A stretch of 64,000 nucleotides of DNA from Microvirga alba. GTDB taxonomy: Bacteria; Pseudomonadota; Alphaproteobacteria; Rhizobiales; Beijerinckiaceae. Of this stretch, positions 1 through 7,869 are shown one piece after another. The position numbers were made by a program, and so were the translations under genes. Position 1 is the stretch's first letter, and each line of letters begins with the position of its first letter. The stretch spans positions 62,001-126,000 of the forward strand of contig NZ_JADQDO010000009.1 of assembly GCF_015694465.1 (NCBI RefSeq), written 5' to 3'. Under the pieces are notes generated by a model. It worked only from the letters and a program-made list of their open reading frames with translations, ran no database searches and was not told where the DNA came from.

Positions 1-1
1 C

Positions 2-784
2 ACTCTCCTTCTCACCCTCGCGATCCCGACCACGAGCTTCGCACAGCCAGCCACCGTGCGGAGCCCCTATGGCGGCGCTCCGCGTGATGCCTATGGCAAC
101 TTGCTCGTGGTCCCCGGCTATGGCTATTATCCCTATGCCCAGACGCGCGACGGCTACGAGCCGGCTTATCCGCCCGCCGCCCGGTCATCCTCTCGCGCCC
201 GCGCGTATTATCAGGCCGCGCCGGTCGATCCGATGACGGGTTCTCCGTATGAAGCCCGCCTCCCTTGGGGAAGAACCGCATCCCTGCCGCATGATTACGG
301 GAATGGGTCGGGCTACGACACGACCCTCGGCTACGCGATTTCGCCGAAATTCCAGCGGCAGACCGTGGCCTATAACGGGAAGGAAAGCCCGGGCACCATC
401 ATCATCGATACGCCGTCGAGATTTCTCTACCTGATTCAGGACGGCGGCCGGGCGATCCGCTACGGCATCGGGGTCGGCCGTCCCGGTTTCGAGTGGGCCG
501 GGCGCCATTTGGTCAGCGATAAACGGGAATGGCCGGATTGGCGTCCGCCCAAGGAGATGCTGAAGCGCCGCCCGGATCTGCCGGAACACATGGACGGCGG
601 ACCCGACAACCCGCTCGGCGCGCGCGCCCTCTATCTCGGCTCCACACTCTATCGCATCCACGGCACGAACGAGCCCGACACCATCGGCAAGGCCGTCTCT
701 TCCGGTTGCATCCGCATGCTGAACAAGGACGTGATCGATCTCTACAACCGGGTCCCGGTCGGCGCTCAGGTGCTGGTGATCTGA
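2..784 (+). CDS. L,D-transpeptidase (YkuD domain), 5' end cut off by window edge
   Basis: Likely periplasmic peptidoglycan cross-linking enzyme that makes 3-3 links or attaches proteins to the wall. The frame is open from base 2 and its first codons read as the hydrophobic part of a signal peptide ending in SFA-QPA, so the true start lies upstream and the GTG at 56 is internal. The C-terminal half is a YkuD domain: an IIIDTPSRFLYLIQDGG strand region, then the catalytic signature with HGTNEP followed by SSGCIRM, which supplies the histidine and nucleophilic cysteine. The first 100 residues are Tyr/Pro/Arg-rich and probably a linker. It ends in a run of T that may help termination. The enzyme class is secure; the physiological substrate is not. 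Confidence 0.9.
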   Translation, partial: TLLLTLAIPTTSFAQPATVRSPYGGAPRDAYGNLLVVPGYGYYPYAQTRDGYEPAYPPAARSSSRARAYYQAAPVDPMTGSPYEARLPWGRTASLPHDYGNGSGYDTTLGYAISPKFQRQTVAYNGKESPGTIIIDTPSRFLYLIQDGGRAIRYGIGVGRPGFEWAGRHLVSDKREWPDWRPPKEMLKRRPDLPEHMDGGPDNPLGARALYLGSTLYRIHGTNEPDTIGKAVSSGCIRMLNKDVIDLYNRVPVGAQVLVI

Positions 785-1156
785 TTTTTTTTCTCGACGC
801 TCGGCGCGGATCGACGTTCTCGCGGCGCTCATCCGCGCCCCTCGTCCCGGCGCAGCGCATATGCGCCGCGAGTTGTTCCCTTTTCGTTCGGATAGCGTGG
901 GCTTTGATGGATATTGTTACAACTATTTGAGGCCAAATTCAGAACAAAACATCAATAATTCGGCAACAAAAATCTTATTTACAATAATATAGCGCAACAT
1001 ACTATTTAATTATATAGCTATATGACTAAATTAATTCTATCGCAACAACTTTTCAAAAGACCCTATACAAACGGATAGGATGATCGAATACGTTATCACG
1101 CAGGATGGCCCAGGCCGACCATGGCCCTCCACTCAATCCGGACGCACCGCGCCGCC
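785..1156. other. AT-rich intergenic stretch, no gene seen
   Basis: About 370 bases without a convincing gene. The part from about 905 to 1080 is much richer in A and T than its surroundings and contains many short T/A runs, which suits a promoter zone for the SMR gene that follows. No clear operator or RNA gene was seen. ORFs that run into the region from the opposite strand of the transpeptidase gene are shadows. Confidence 0.5.
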
Positions 1157-1486
1157 ATGAACTATGTCTATCTGTTTGCCGCCATCATCTGCGAAGTCGT
1201 CGCCACCTCGGCCCTGAAGGCGTCGGAGGGCTTTTCGCGTCTCTGGCCCACGATCATCGTCATCGTCGGCTATGGGCTCGCCTTCTATTTCCTGTCCCTC
1301 ACTCTGCGGACGATCCCGGTCGGCATCGCCTACGCCCTGTGGTCCGGCTTCGGCATTGTCTTGATCGCGCTGGTGGGCTGGTTCGTCTATCGGCAGTCGC
1401 TCGATCTGCCCGCCGTCATCGGCATGGCGCTGATCCTTGCGGGCGTTCTGGTCATCAATCTGTTTTCCAAGACCGCCGGACATTAA
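1157..1486 (+). CDS. Small multidrug resistance (SMR) efflux protein
   Basis: Inner-membrane proton-coupled drug/metabolite transporter of the EmrE/SugE type, working as a dimer. The 109-residue product has four hydrophobic helices, the usual SMR length. The membrane-embedded glutamate of helix 1 is present at residue 13 ([12 protein letters not shown], equivalent to Glu14 of EmrE), and the YALWSGFG motif of helix 3 is intact. I chose the ATG at 1157 (MNYVYLF) rather than the upstream ATG at 1121 because SMR proteins begin directly with helix 1. It is a single gene followed by a strong terminator shared with the convergent DUF2076 gene. The substrate (quaternary cations versus guanidinium) cannot be told. 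Confidence 0.9.
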   Translation: MNYVYLFAAIICEVVATSALKASEGFSRLWPTIIVIVGYGLAFYFLSLTLRTIPVGIAYALWSGFGIVLIALVGWFVYRQSLDLPAVIGMALILAGVLVINLFSKTAGH

Positions 1487-1487
1487 A

Positions 1488-1512
1488 AAACGCCCGCCGA
1501 TGGCGGGCGTTT
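1488..1512. terminator. Bidirectional intrinsic terminator
   Basis: An 11-bp perfect stem (AAACGCCCGCC / GGCGGGCGTTT) with loop GAT, flanked by A and T runs on both sides, between the convergent SMR and DUF2076 genes. Confidence 0.85.
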
Positions 1513-1530
1513 CGAAACCGGGACAGCCAC

Positions 1531-2250
1531 TTAAATCCAGTCGCCGTCATCCCCGTTGTCGCCACCCATGTCGGAGTAGTCGTCCTGCTCGTCCTGAGCC
1601 GTCTGCGGTGTCGGGTAAAGGGAATCGGTAATGCTGGCCTGATCGGAGGAGCCGCCCTTGTCGCCCCCGAGATCCGCGAAGGCGTTCTTTTCACCGACAG
1701 CCGCCTGACCACCGCCGCCGAAGGCGTGCGACAGCGCATTCGCGATCATCACGCCGCCCGCGACGCCCGCTGCGGTCGACAATGCGCCTTGCAGGAAGCC
1801 GCCGCCACCACCGCGTTGCTGCATCATGCCGCCGCCCCACGGTCCAGGCGCTCCACCCATCATGCCGCCCTGCGGGCCGCCATAGGGCTGCTGCGGCGGA
1901 GGTGGAGGATTGGGATTGCCCCACGGCGACGCCTGACGCGGAGGCTCACGGTAGTCCGGCTCCGGCGGGCGGGCCCCGCCGCCGAAGAGGCCGGACAGGA
2001 AGCCGCCCTGCGCCTGCGGTTGACGGCGTGCCTGTTCGAGCTCCGCGCGCAGTTGCTCGACCGTGGCCTGAAGGTTCTTCAGCGCCTGCTCCTGAACGAA
2101 AACCGCCTGCGCCATGGCATAGGGCGCGTAAGGTTGTTCACGCAGCTTATCGGCGATGAAGCGTTCGGCCTCGGGATCGCGCGGCTGGTTCGCCACTTGT
2201 TCGAGGCGGCGAAAAATATCGGAAATGACCTCGCGTTCCTGGTCGTTCAT
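1531..2250 (-). CDS. DUF2076 family protein
   Basis: Conserved protein of unknown function. The N-terminal 70 residues match the DUF2076 pattern: MNDQEREVISDIFRRL, then QPRDPEAERFIADKLR, then a helix ending in a short coiled coil of VEQLRAELEQ type. The middle is low-complexity Gly/Pro/Met/Gln, followed by a hydrophobic Ala/Gly-rich helix (AGVAGGVMIANALSHAF) resembling a membrane or glycine-zipper segment, and an acidic tail ending DDGDWI. Members are often described as periplasmic ligand-binding sensor-like, but that role is unproven. It is monocistronic and convergent with the SMR gene. Confidence 0.8.
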   Translation of the reverse strand: MNDQEREVISDIFRRLEQVANQPRDPEAERFIADKLREQPYAPYAMAQAVFVQEQALKNLQATVEQLRAELEQARRQPQAQGGFLSGLFGGGARPPEPDYREPPRQASPWGNPNPPPPPQQPYGGPQGGMMGGAPGPWGGGMMQQRGGGGGFLQGALSTAAGVAGGVMIANALSHAFGGGGQAAVGEKNAFADLGGDKGGSSDQASITDSLYPTPQTAQDEQDDYSDMGGDNGDDGDWI

Positions 2251-2312
2251 GAAAGAGCCTCCTTCGAACCTCGGATGTCGGAGACTGATGTAAGAACGGT
2301 CCCGTCATTTGT

Positions 2313-2417
2313 TAGAGCATGATCAGAATAAGTGGAAACCGGTTGTTCGCCCGGATCATGCGGCGATAAGGAATCTGCAGTTTGATCATGTTTCGAAGAG
2401 ACATGATCAAACTCTAG
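2313..2417 (+). repeat. Dispersed palindromic intergenic repeat, copy A
   Basis: One of four copies in this window, and the only one in this orientation. It has a left part starting TAGAGCATGATC followed by AGTGGAAACCGG, and a right hairpin GTTTGATCATGT...ACATGATCAAAC. It lies in the non-coding gap upstream of the DUF2076 gene, between that gene and a Nudix gene. Confidence 0.85.
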
Positions 2418-2458
2418 GTGCGACGAAGCGCCCGGACGAGAGCTACGCGTCGCGCCCC

Positions 2459-3040
2459 TCACCCGCCGATCAGCCCGGCCTGGCGCAGATTGCGCAGCAC
2501 GCACGGCGCGATTTCCCCCAGCGCCGTCAGGTCATGCCAAGCGGCGCCCTCCACTTCCGCGAAGTCGGGCCGCAGGCTTTCGCCCGCCTCGGCACGGACG
2601 ACGTAGCGGATGTCATGATGCCAATGCTCCGGCTCGTCCCGCTCGGGGCTGGCGGGAATGAGGTGGCTGTCGATGTCGATGGGAAGGCCAGAGATCTCGT
2701 GCCAGGGATCGACAGCAAGGGTCGATAACCCGGTTTCCTCGACGGCCTCGCGCAACGCCGAGACCGCGAGTTCCTCAGGCGCTTCGTAATGGCCGCCCGG
2801 CTGCAGCCAGCGCCCGAGGGAACGGTGGCGGATCAGCAATGTCTGTCGCCCTTCCCCATCGAGGACAATGGCGGACGTGGTGATGTGGCCGGGAAAGGTC
2901 CGCCGGAGGTGGATGTCGTCGGCGCCTGCGATCTGGCCGCGCAGCACCGCGTGCCGTTCCGTCGGGACGTCAAAGGCCCGTGCATGACCATCGAGGACGG
3001 CCAGGACCTGATGCCGGAATGCGGCTGGGTCGAAACTCAT
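2459..3040 (-). CDS. Nudix hydrolase
   Basis: A 193-residue protein predicted to hydrolyse a nucleoside-diphosphate-linked substrate with Mg2+. The Nudix box is complete: GGHYEAPEELAVSALREAVEETGL spans about residues 82-105 and contains the REAVEETG core. The N-terminal 45 residues (around FDVPTERHAVLRGQIAGAD) precede the beta strand HITTSAIVLDGEG, as in larger house-cleaning Nudix proteins. It is a monocistronic gene on the minus strand, divergent from the ArsR operon. The substrate cannot be predicted. Confidence 0.88.
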   Translation of the reverse strand: MSFDPAAFRHQVLAVLDGHARAFDVPTERHAVLRGQIAGADDIHLRRTFPGHITTSAIVLDGEGRQTLLIRHRSLGRWLQPGGHYEAPEELAVSALREAVEETGLSTLAVDPWHEISGLPIDIDSHLIPASPERDEPEHWHHDIRYVVRAEAGESLRPDFAEVEGAAWHDLTALGEIAPCVLRNLRQAGLIGG

Positions 3041-3171
3041 GACAGGCGGCCCCCTCGGCTCTTCACATCAGAATCGGGACAAATTACCGCGCTGCCCGTC
3101 CCCTGTCGCGAACCGGAAAAATCGTTGCACAGCTTCCGGCGAGCACTCGGGGGATCAGTTGCTAAACTAAT

Positions 3172-3208
3172 TGGTTGAATATCTATCGGACACTGCTATA
3201 TTCAACCA
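3172..3208. promoter_or_regulatory. Probable ArsR-family operator palindrome
   Basis: Perfect 11-bp inverted repeat, TGGTTGAATAT and ATATTCAACCA, separated by 15 bases, ending two bases before the ATG of the ArsR-type gene. The position and symmetry suit autorepression. No ribosome-binding site is visible between it and the start codon, so the message may be leaderless. Confidence 0.7.
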
Positions 3209-3209
3209 C

Positions 3210-3569
3210 ATGGTTCAACATCAGACTCATCACCTCGACGCCGTATTCCACGCCCTCGCCGACCCGACCCGGCGGCACATGCTGCGCCGTCTCGCGGAGG
3301 GCGAGCAAAGCGTTGGCGAACTGGCTGCGCCGTTCCAGATGTCCTTCGCCGGGGCATCGAAACATGTGCGCACGCTTGAAAATGCCGGGCTGGTCCGCCG
3401 GACCGTCCGGGGACGAACCCACATCTGTCGCCTCGAGCCCGCACCGCTCGAAGCGGCCGATGAGTGGCTGCGCTTCTACGAGCGCTTCTGGGGCGAACGG
3501 CTCGACGCGTTGGAGCGCGAGCTGAAAAAGCCCGAAACGACGACCCCATCAGGAGGATGCGATGATTGA
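3210..3569 (+). CDS. ArsR-family HTH transcriptional repressor
   Basis: A 119-residue winged-helix regulator. The N-terminal helix LDAVFHALADPTRRHMLRRL is the hallmark of the ArsR group that pairs with SRPBCC proteins, and the recognition helix region reads FAGASKHVRTLENAGLV. There are no cysteine-rich metal-binding motifs, so it is unlikely to be a metal sensor. I took ATG 3210 (MVQHQTHHLDAV) because earlier in-frame starts lie inside the operator palindrome. It overlaps the next gene by 8 bases, implying translational coupling. It probably represses its own operon through the palindrome that abuts its start. Confidence 0.9.
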   Translation: MVQHQTHHLDAVFHALADPTRRHMLRRLAEGEQSVGELAAPFQMSFAGASKHVRTLENAGLVRRTVRGRTHICRLEPAPLEAADEWLRFYERFWGERLDALERELKKPETTTPSGGCDD

Positions 3570-4101
3570 CTACGGCACTGTCACCGAGCCCGGCACGATC
3601 CGCTTCGAGCGTGTGCTTCCCGGGCCGATCGAGCGGGTCTGGGCCTATCTCACGGATTCGGACAAGCGCGGGAAATGGCTCGCGTCTGGACCGATGGAAC
3701 TCCGCGTCGGCGGCCCGGTCGCACTCCGCTTCCACAACACCGATTTGTCGCCGACGCCGGAAGTCGTCCCCGACAAGTACAAGAAGTTCGAGGACGAGGT
3801 GAATTTGACGGGCCGGGTCACTCGCTGCGAGCCGCCTCGGCTCCTCAGCCACAGCTGGGGTGGGGAGACTGAGGAAGCCTCGGAGGTCACCTTCGAGCTG
3901 ACCCCGCGCGGCGATCAGGTTCTGCTGGTGCTGACCCATCGTCGGCTCGGCGACCGGGGGGCCATGCTCAACGTCGCGGGCGGCTGGCACACCCATCTCG
4001 GCATTCTCGCCGACTGCTTGAACGGCAAGGTTCCGCAGCCCTTCTGGGCGACGTTTGCGACGATGGAAGGCGAATACGACAAGCGCCTCGCGCGGGGCTG
4101 A
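3562..4101 (+). CDS. SRPBCC family protein (AHSA1-like)
   Basis: A 179-residue START-like protein with a hydrophobic ligand cavity. It shows the typical N-terminal strand IRFERVLPGPIERVWAYLTDSDKRGKWLA and later the pattern TRCEPPRLLSHSWGGE with LTPRGDQVLLVLTHRRL. ArsR-SRPBCC gene pairs are common in alphaproteobacteria and actinobacteria; the SRPBCC partner is thought to bind a small hydrophobic compound, but its ligand is unknown. The start codon lies within the last codons of the ArsR gene. Confidence 0.87.
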   Translation: MIDYGTVTEPGTIRFERVLPGPIERVWAYLTDSDKRGKWLASGPMELRVGGPVALRFHNTDLSPTPEVVPDKYKKFEDEVNLTGRVTRCEPPRLLSHSWGGETEEASEVTFELTPRGDQVLLVLTHRRLGDRGAMLNVAGGWHTHLGILADCLNGKVPQPFWATFATMEGEYDKRLARG

Positions 4102-4130
4102 TGCCGTCGGCGTGAGGGACCTTCCCCTAT

Positions 4131-4212
4131 GTCATCACCAGGCTTGTCCCGGTGATCTCGATGGGCGAGGCGCTCATCCGATCGAGATGGCCGGAGCAAG
4201 CCCGGCCATGAC
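4131..4212. repeat. Mosaic palindromic intergenic repeat
   Basis: Two related hairpins in inverted order, ATCACCAGGCTTGTCCCGGTGAT and ATGGCCGG-AGCAAG-CCCGGCCAT, bracket an inner inverted repeat ATCTCGAT...ATCGAGAT. Repeats of this 'CTTGTCCCGG' kind are frequent in Hyphomicrobiales genomes. It lies between the SRPBCC gene and a terminator. Confidence 0.7.
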
Positions 4213-4234
4213 AGGAGTGAGGGGGCAGGAAACG

Positions 4235-4259
4235 AAAGCCCCGCCGATGGCGGGGCTTT
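4235..4259. terminator. Bidirectional intrinsic terminator
   Basis: Perfect 11-bp stem AAAGCCCCGCC / GGCGGGGCTTT with loop GAT, between the convergent SRPBCC and coiled-coil genes. Confidence 0.85.
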
Positions 4260-4268
4260 GGAGATTGC

Positions 4269-5768
4269 TCACTCGGCGTCCGAGGATTTCAGCGGCCGGA
4301 CATTCGTTTCGACCTCGTCCTCGTCGAAGAGGGTTGGATCCTCTTCCTGGGTGTCGAGGCGGGTCTTCTTGCGCAGGGACACATATTTCTTCTGGATCTT
4401 CACGCGGCTTTCGCGGGAAATCTCCAGAGCGCCCTGCACGAGGGAGCGCTCGGCGCGCTCGTTCTGAAGCTCTTCGGTGAGACGGCGATTGGCGGATTCC
4501 AGCGTGTTGCGCTCCTGTTCGAAGCGCTTGGTGACCTGATCGATACGCTCGGAAAGGCTCGCCACCTTGTTGTCGGAGCTTTCGATCTGGAAGTCCTTGG
4601 CCGCGATGGCCTTGTTGAGCATCTCGACGCGTTCCTGCAACTCGATGCGGGAGCGCTGCAGCTCGTTGACCATGGCGACCTGACGCTCGACCTCCTGCTG
4701 GGTAGCCTCGAACCGCCGATCGATGGTGTTCTTCTCGATGGTGGTCTCTTTCAGGCTGCGCTCGACGCCGCGAAGCGCCTCGTTCTTGTCGCGCAGCTGA
4801 TCGCGGGTATGGGCCAGGATCTTATCGGTCGCGGCGAGGCGCGAGTTGAGCCCCTCGATCTTCATGTCGAGCGCCGACAGGTCCGTCTGGTGGGCCGAGC
4901 GTTCGGAATCGAGCTGGGTCTCGAGGCGCTGACGCGTCACCTGCTCGGACATCAGCTTGCTCTCAAGCTCGGAAGCCCGCTGGCGGGTGGATTCGAGCTG
5001 GGTTTCCAGCTCGCCATAGCGGTTCGTCAGGCTCGACAGGCGGTAATTCTGCTCTTCAGCCACCTTCTGCAGGCGCTTGACCTCGTGATCGAGAAGGCCG
5101 TTGCGCTCGCGGGTCTCGATCAGTTCGCGCTCCGCACGGGCGACCGTCTGGTCGGCTTCCTGGGCTTCGAGGCGAAGCGCCTGGTTTTCTTCCGTGATGT
5201 TGCGGGCGCGCTCGGTCTCGATGCTGAGTTGATTCTCAAGGTCGCCGACGATCGCTTCCTTGTCCTTCACGTTCAGCCGCAGGTCCTCGATGGCCGATTC
5301 CTGGTCACGGACCTTTGTCTCGGCCTTCCGAAGCTGGGACACGGTGGCGGACAGATCGTCCGTCATCCGGGCCTGCGCAGTGGTCAGGTCGCCGAGTTCC
5401 CGGCGCAGGGCGATGGTGGTCTCGGTCTCCTGCTTCAGCACCGCCTCGGTTTCGAGGAGGCGCGACTGGATCTGCGGATAGCTGCGGATCAGATCGTAAA
5501 CCGGCTCGCTGAGCAGCGTGAAATCGTCCTTCAGGCTGCGGATTTCTTCCAGCCGGTCGATCAGGTTCGCGAAGCGGACCCGGATCAGCTCATTCTTCTG
5601 CCCGATGGAATCGAGTGCCCCGTTCGGGCGTACGGCGATGGGCTCGTCCTTGGCGGCGGGAGCTTGAGCGGGCTGGAGCGCGATATTCTGCTCCAACGGA
5701 AGGCTCGGGCCAGCCTCCTCCGCCTTTTTGCCGAAACGGTTTCTGAAAGACGTCCAACCGGAAGACAT
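4269..5768 (-). CDS. Long coiled-coil protein, function unknown
   Basis: A 499-residue protein that is almost entirely coiled coil from about residue 60 to 455, with repeated heptad-like patterns (for example VSQLRKAETKVRDQESAIEDL and ELETQLESTRQRASELESKL). The first 55 residues are polar and Pro/Ala-rich, and the tail ends in an acidic segment rich in Glu and Asp. No signal peptide or membrane helix is seen. The overall form resembles bacterial intermediate-filament-like or septation/chromosome-organising coiled coils, but no defining motif supports a specific name. It is monocistronic with its own terminator. Confidence 0.8.
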   Translation of the reverse strand: MSSGWTSFRNRFGKKAEEAGPSLPLEQNIALQPAQAPAAKDEPIAVRPNGALDSIGQKNELIRVRFANLIDRLEEIRSLKDDFTLLSEPVYDLIRSYPQIQSRLLETEAVLKQETETTIALRRELGDLTTAQARMTDDLSATVSQLRKAETKVRDQESAIEDLRLNVKDKEAIVGDLENQLSIETERARNITEENQALRLEAQEADQTVARAERELIETRERNGLLDHEVKRLQKVAEEQNYRLSSLTNRYGELETQLESTRQRASELESKLMSEQVTRQRLETQLDSERSAHQTDLSALDMKIEGLNSRLAATDKILAHTRDQLRDKNEALRGVERSLKETTIEKNTIDRRFEATQQEVERQVAMVNELQRSRIELQERVEMLNKAIAAKDFQIESSDNKVASLSERIDQVTKRFEQERNTLESANRRLTEELQNERAERSLVQGALEISRESRVKIQKKYVSLRKKTRLDTQEEDPTLFDEDEVETNVRPLKSSDAE

Positions 5769-5871
5769 GGTGCCGCCCCCTTACGCATGAAATTGTCGCA
5801 CTTTGGGCTTCTTTTAGCCCAGAGCGGCCAAGGTTGGAAACAGAATTTCGTGCACCCCCAATGTCACAAAC

Positions 5872-7227
5872 TCATTCAGCCGCGATGGTTGGCACCGCAG
5901 AGCGGTTGGCTTGGATGCCCGCCTCCTCCAGCACCTCCGGCATGGGCCCCCCGGTCGCCCAGTCGAGGAGCTCGACCGTGTGGACGATGGGAATTCCCGT
6001 CCCTTTCCCGATCTGGGTCATGCAGCCGATATTGCCGGTGGCGATGAGATCGGGTTTCGTCCGCTCGATATTGGCCACTTTCCGCGCCCGCAGCTGCGCA
6101 GCGATCTCGGGCTGGAGCAGGTTGTAGGTTCCGGCCGACCCGCAGCAGATATGCCCTTCCGGAACGTCCTTGACGGTAAAGCCCGCCTGTTTGAGGAGGG
6201 CCTTCGGCTCCGTGCGGATCTGCTGCCCATGCTGCATGGAGCAGGCGGAATGATAGGCGACCACGAGATCGAGTTGCCGCACCGGCTCCATCAGGGTCAG
6301 GCTCGTCACATATTCCGTGATGTCCTTGGCGAGGCTCGAGACCCGGGCCGCCTTTTCGGCATAGGCCGGGTCCTCGCGGAACATGAAGCCGTAATCCTTG
6401 ATCGTGGTGCCACAGCCCGACGCCGTGACGATGATGGCATCCAACCCCTCCCCGTCCATCTCCGCAATCCAGGCGTCGATGTTGCGCTTGGCGAAGATGT
6501 GGCCCTGCTCTTCCCGGCCCATGTGATGGACCAGCGCGCCGCAGCACCCCTCCCCCTTCGCCTGGATGACATCGACGCCGTGCCGGTTGAGAAGCCGGAT
6601 CGCGGCCTCGTTGAATCCGGGTTTGAGCACCGGCTGGGCGCAGCCGGACAGGATCGCGACGCGGCCCCGCCGCGTTGTCTCCGTCTTGAACTCACCCGGC
6701 GCATCGAAAGGCGAGCGGGCGGGAATGCGCGACGGCGCGAGATCGACCATGGCTTCGAGCCGCTGCCCGAAGAGCGGCAGCTTTCCGATCAGCCCCTTCA
6801 TCGGCCTTGCCAGCATGGCGGCCCCGATGGCGAGGCGGAACCGGCCCGGATAGGGCAAAACCTGCGCCAGGAGAGACCGCAGGAGCCTGTCATGCCAGGG
6901 GCGCTTATAGGTCTCTTCGATATAGGCGCGCGCATGGTCGACGAGGTGCATGTAATGCACGCCGGACGGGCAAGTGGTCATGCAGGACAGGCAGGAGAGG
7001 CAGCGGTCGATGTGCTTGACCACCTCCGGCGTGGCGGGCTTTCCGCCCTCCAGCATGTCCTTGATGAGGTAGATGCGCCCGCGCGGTGAATCGAGTTCGT
7101 CGCCGAGCAGCAGATAGGTCGGGCAGGTCGCCGTGCAGAAGCCGCAATGAACGCAGGTCCGGAGGATCTTCTCCGAACTCGCCATCGCCGGGTCCTGCAA
7201 TCGGTCGGGAGTGAAATTGGTCTGCAT
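5872..7227 (-). CDS. glcF: Glycolate oxidase iron-sulfur subunit GlcF
   Basis: Iron-sulfur subunit of the membrane-associated glycolate dehydrogenase that passes electrons from the flavin subunits to the respiratory chain. The N-terminus MQTNFTPDRLQDP is characteristic. Two 4Fe-4S motifs follow: CVHCGFCTATCP near residue 26 and CLSCLSCMTTCPSGV near residue 76. The C-terminal half contains two CCG-type domains (GEGCCGALVHH and HICCGSAGTYN). At 451 residues it is slightly longer than the E. coli protein. It is the last gene of glcD-glcE-DUF2585-glcF, 9 bases after the DUF2585 gene. Confidence 0.95.
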   Translation of the reverse strand: MQTNFTPDRLQDPAMASSEKILRTCVHCGFCTATCPTYLLLGDELDSPRGRIYLIKDMLEGGKPATPEVVKHIDRCLSCLSCMTTCPSGVHYMHLVDHARAYIEETYKRPWHDRLLRSLLAQVLPYPGRFRLAIGAAMLARPMKGLIGKLPLFGQRLEAMVDLAPSRIPARSPFDAPGEFKTETTRRGRVAILSGCAQPVLKPGFNEAAIRLLNRHGVDVIQAKGEGCCGALVHHMGREEQGHIFAKRNIDAWIAEMDGEGLDAIIVTASGCGTTIKDYGFMFREDPAYAEKAARVSSLAKDITEYVTSLTLMEPVRQLDLVVAYHSACSMQHGQQIRTEPKALLKQAGFTVKDVPEGHICCGSAGTYNLLQPEIAAQLRARKVANIERTKPDLIATGNIGCMTQIGKGTGIPIVHTVELLDWATGGPMPEVLEEAGIQANRSAVPTIAAE

Positions 7228-7236
7228 GGTTACAAC

Positions 7237-7869
7237 TCAGCTCCCCGCCTGCCATTGGTTGATGGCCTCGACCGGGTGGATCAGCATGATGACGTTGAGG
7301 GTGAGATTGTCGCGGATCCAGTACCCGACAATCAGCTCCATTGCGAGCGCGGCGACAACAGTCAACCCAACCGGCCAGATGCGCGCCAAAAAGAAGCCCA
7401 CCGACATCATCAGAATGTCGGACATCGAATTGAGGACGCTGTCGCCGTAATAGTCGAGCGCGATGGTCGTGGCGCGATAGCGCTCGATGATCGTGCTGCT
7501 GTTCTCGGCGATCTCCCACGCGCATTCGACGCCAAGCGCCAGCAGGAACGCGACGCCGAGCGGCAGCGGCTTTCCCCTCAACAATCCGATGAGCCAGGCT
7601 CCCATGTAGAACAGGAAACCGTGGATGACGTGGGAGAACGAATACCAATCCGTGAGGTGCTGCGAATTGCCTGAATCGTTCACGACTCCATGCCACAGTT
7701 CGACCGCGCCGCATTTGCAGATCGGGGTGCGGCCCATGGCCAACAGGATGGCGGCTGTGACGGCGACAACGGCGATGGCGAGCCCTGCATGGAGCACGGG
7801 CCGGTTCGGCTTCGATTTCGCGTGGTCTGACGCGAGGGCGACGGATCCACTCACTCTAAACTCCTGCAT
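7237..7869 (-). CDS. DUF2585 (UPF0314-type) membrane protein
   Basis: A 210-residue integral membrane protein of unknown function. It has an N-terminal transmembrane helix ([19 protein letters not shown]), then [11 protein letters not shown], the conserved [18 protein letters not shown] helix, and [10 protein letters not shown] followed by [13 protein letters not shown], all typical of DUF2585. About five transmembrane segments are visible. It overlaps the end of glcE by 14 bases and lies 9 bases before glcF, so it is co-transcribed with glycolate oxidase. A role in assembling or anchoring the complex is only an inference from position. Confidence 0.85.
   Translation of the reverse strand: MQEFRVSGSVALASDHAKSKPNRPVLHAGLAIAVVAVTAAILLAMGRTPICKCGAVELWHGVVNDSGNSQHLTDWYSFSHVIHGFLFYMGAWLIGLLRGKPLPLGVAFLLALGVECAWEIAENSSTIIERYRATTIALDYYGDSVLNSMSDILMMSVGFFLARIWPVGLTVVAALAMELIVGYWIRDNLTLNVIMLIHPVEAINQWQAGS

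Noticed and set aside
1105..2322. 405-codon plus-strand ORF running through the SMR and DUF2076 genes
   Set aside because: It crosses a strong bidirectional terminator and is antisense to DUF2076; the SMR frame is different and clear.
4809..6047. 412-codon plus-strand ORF opposite the coiled-coil gene and glcF end
   Set aside because: Shadow of the strongly coding minus strand; no domain pattern, runs across two real genes and their gap.
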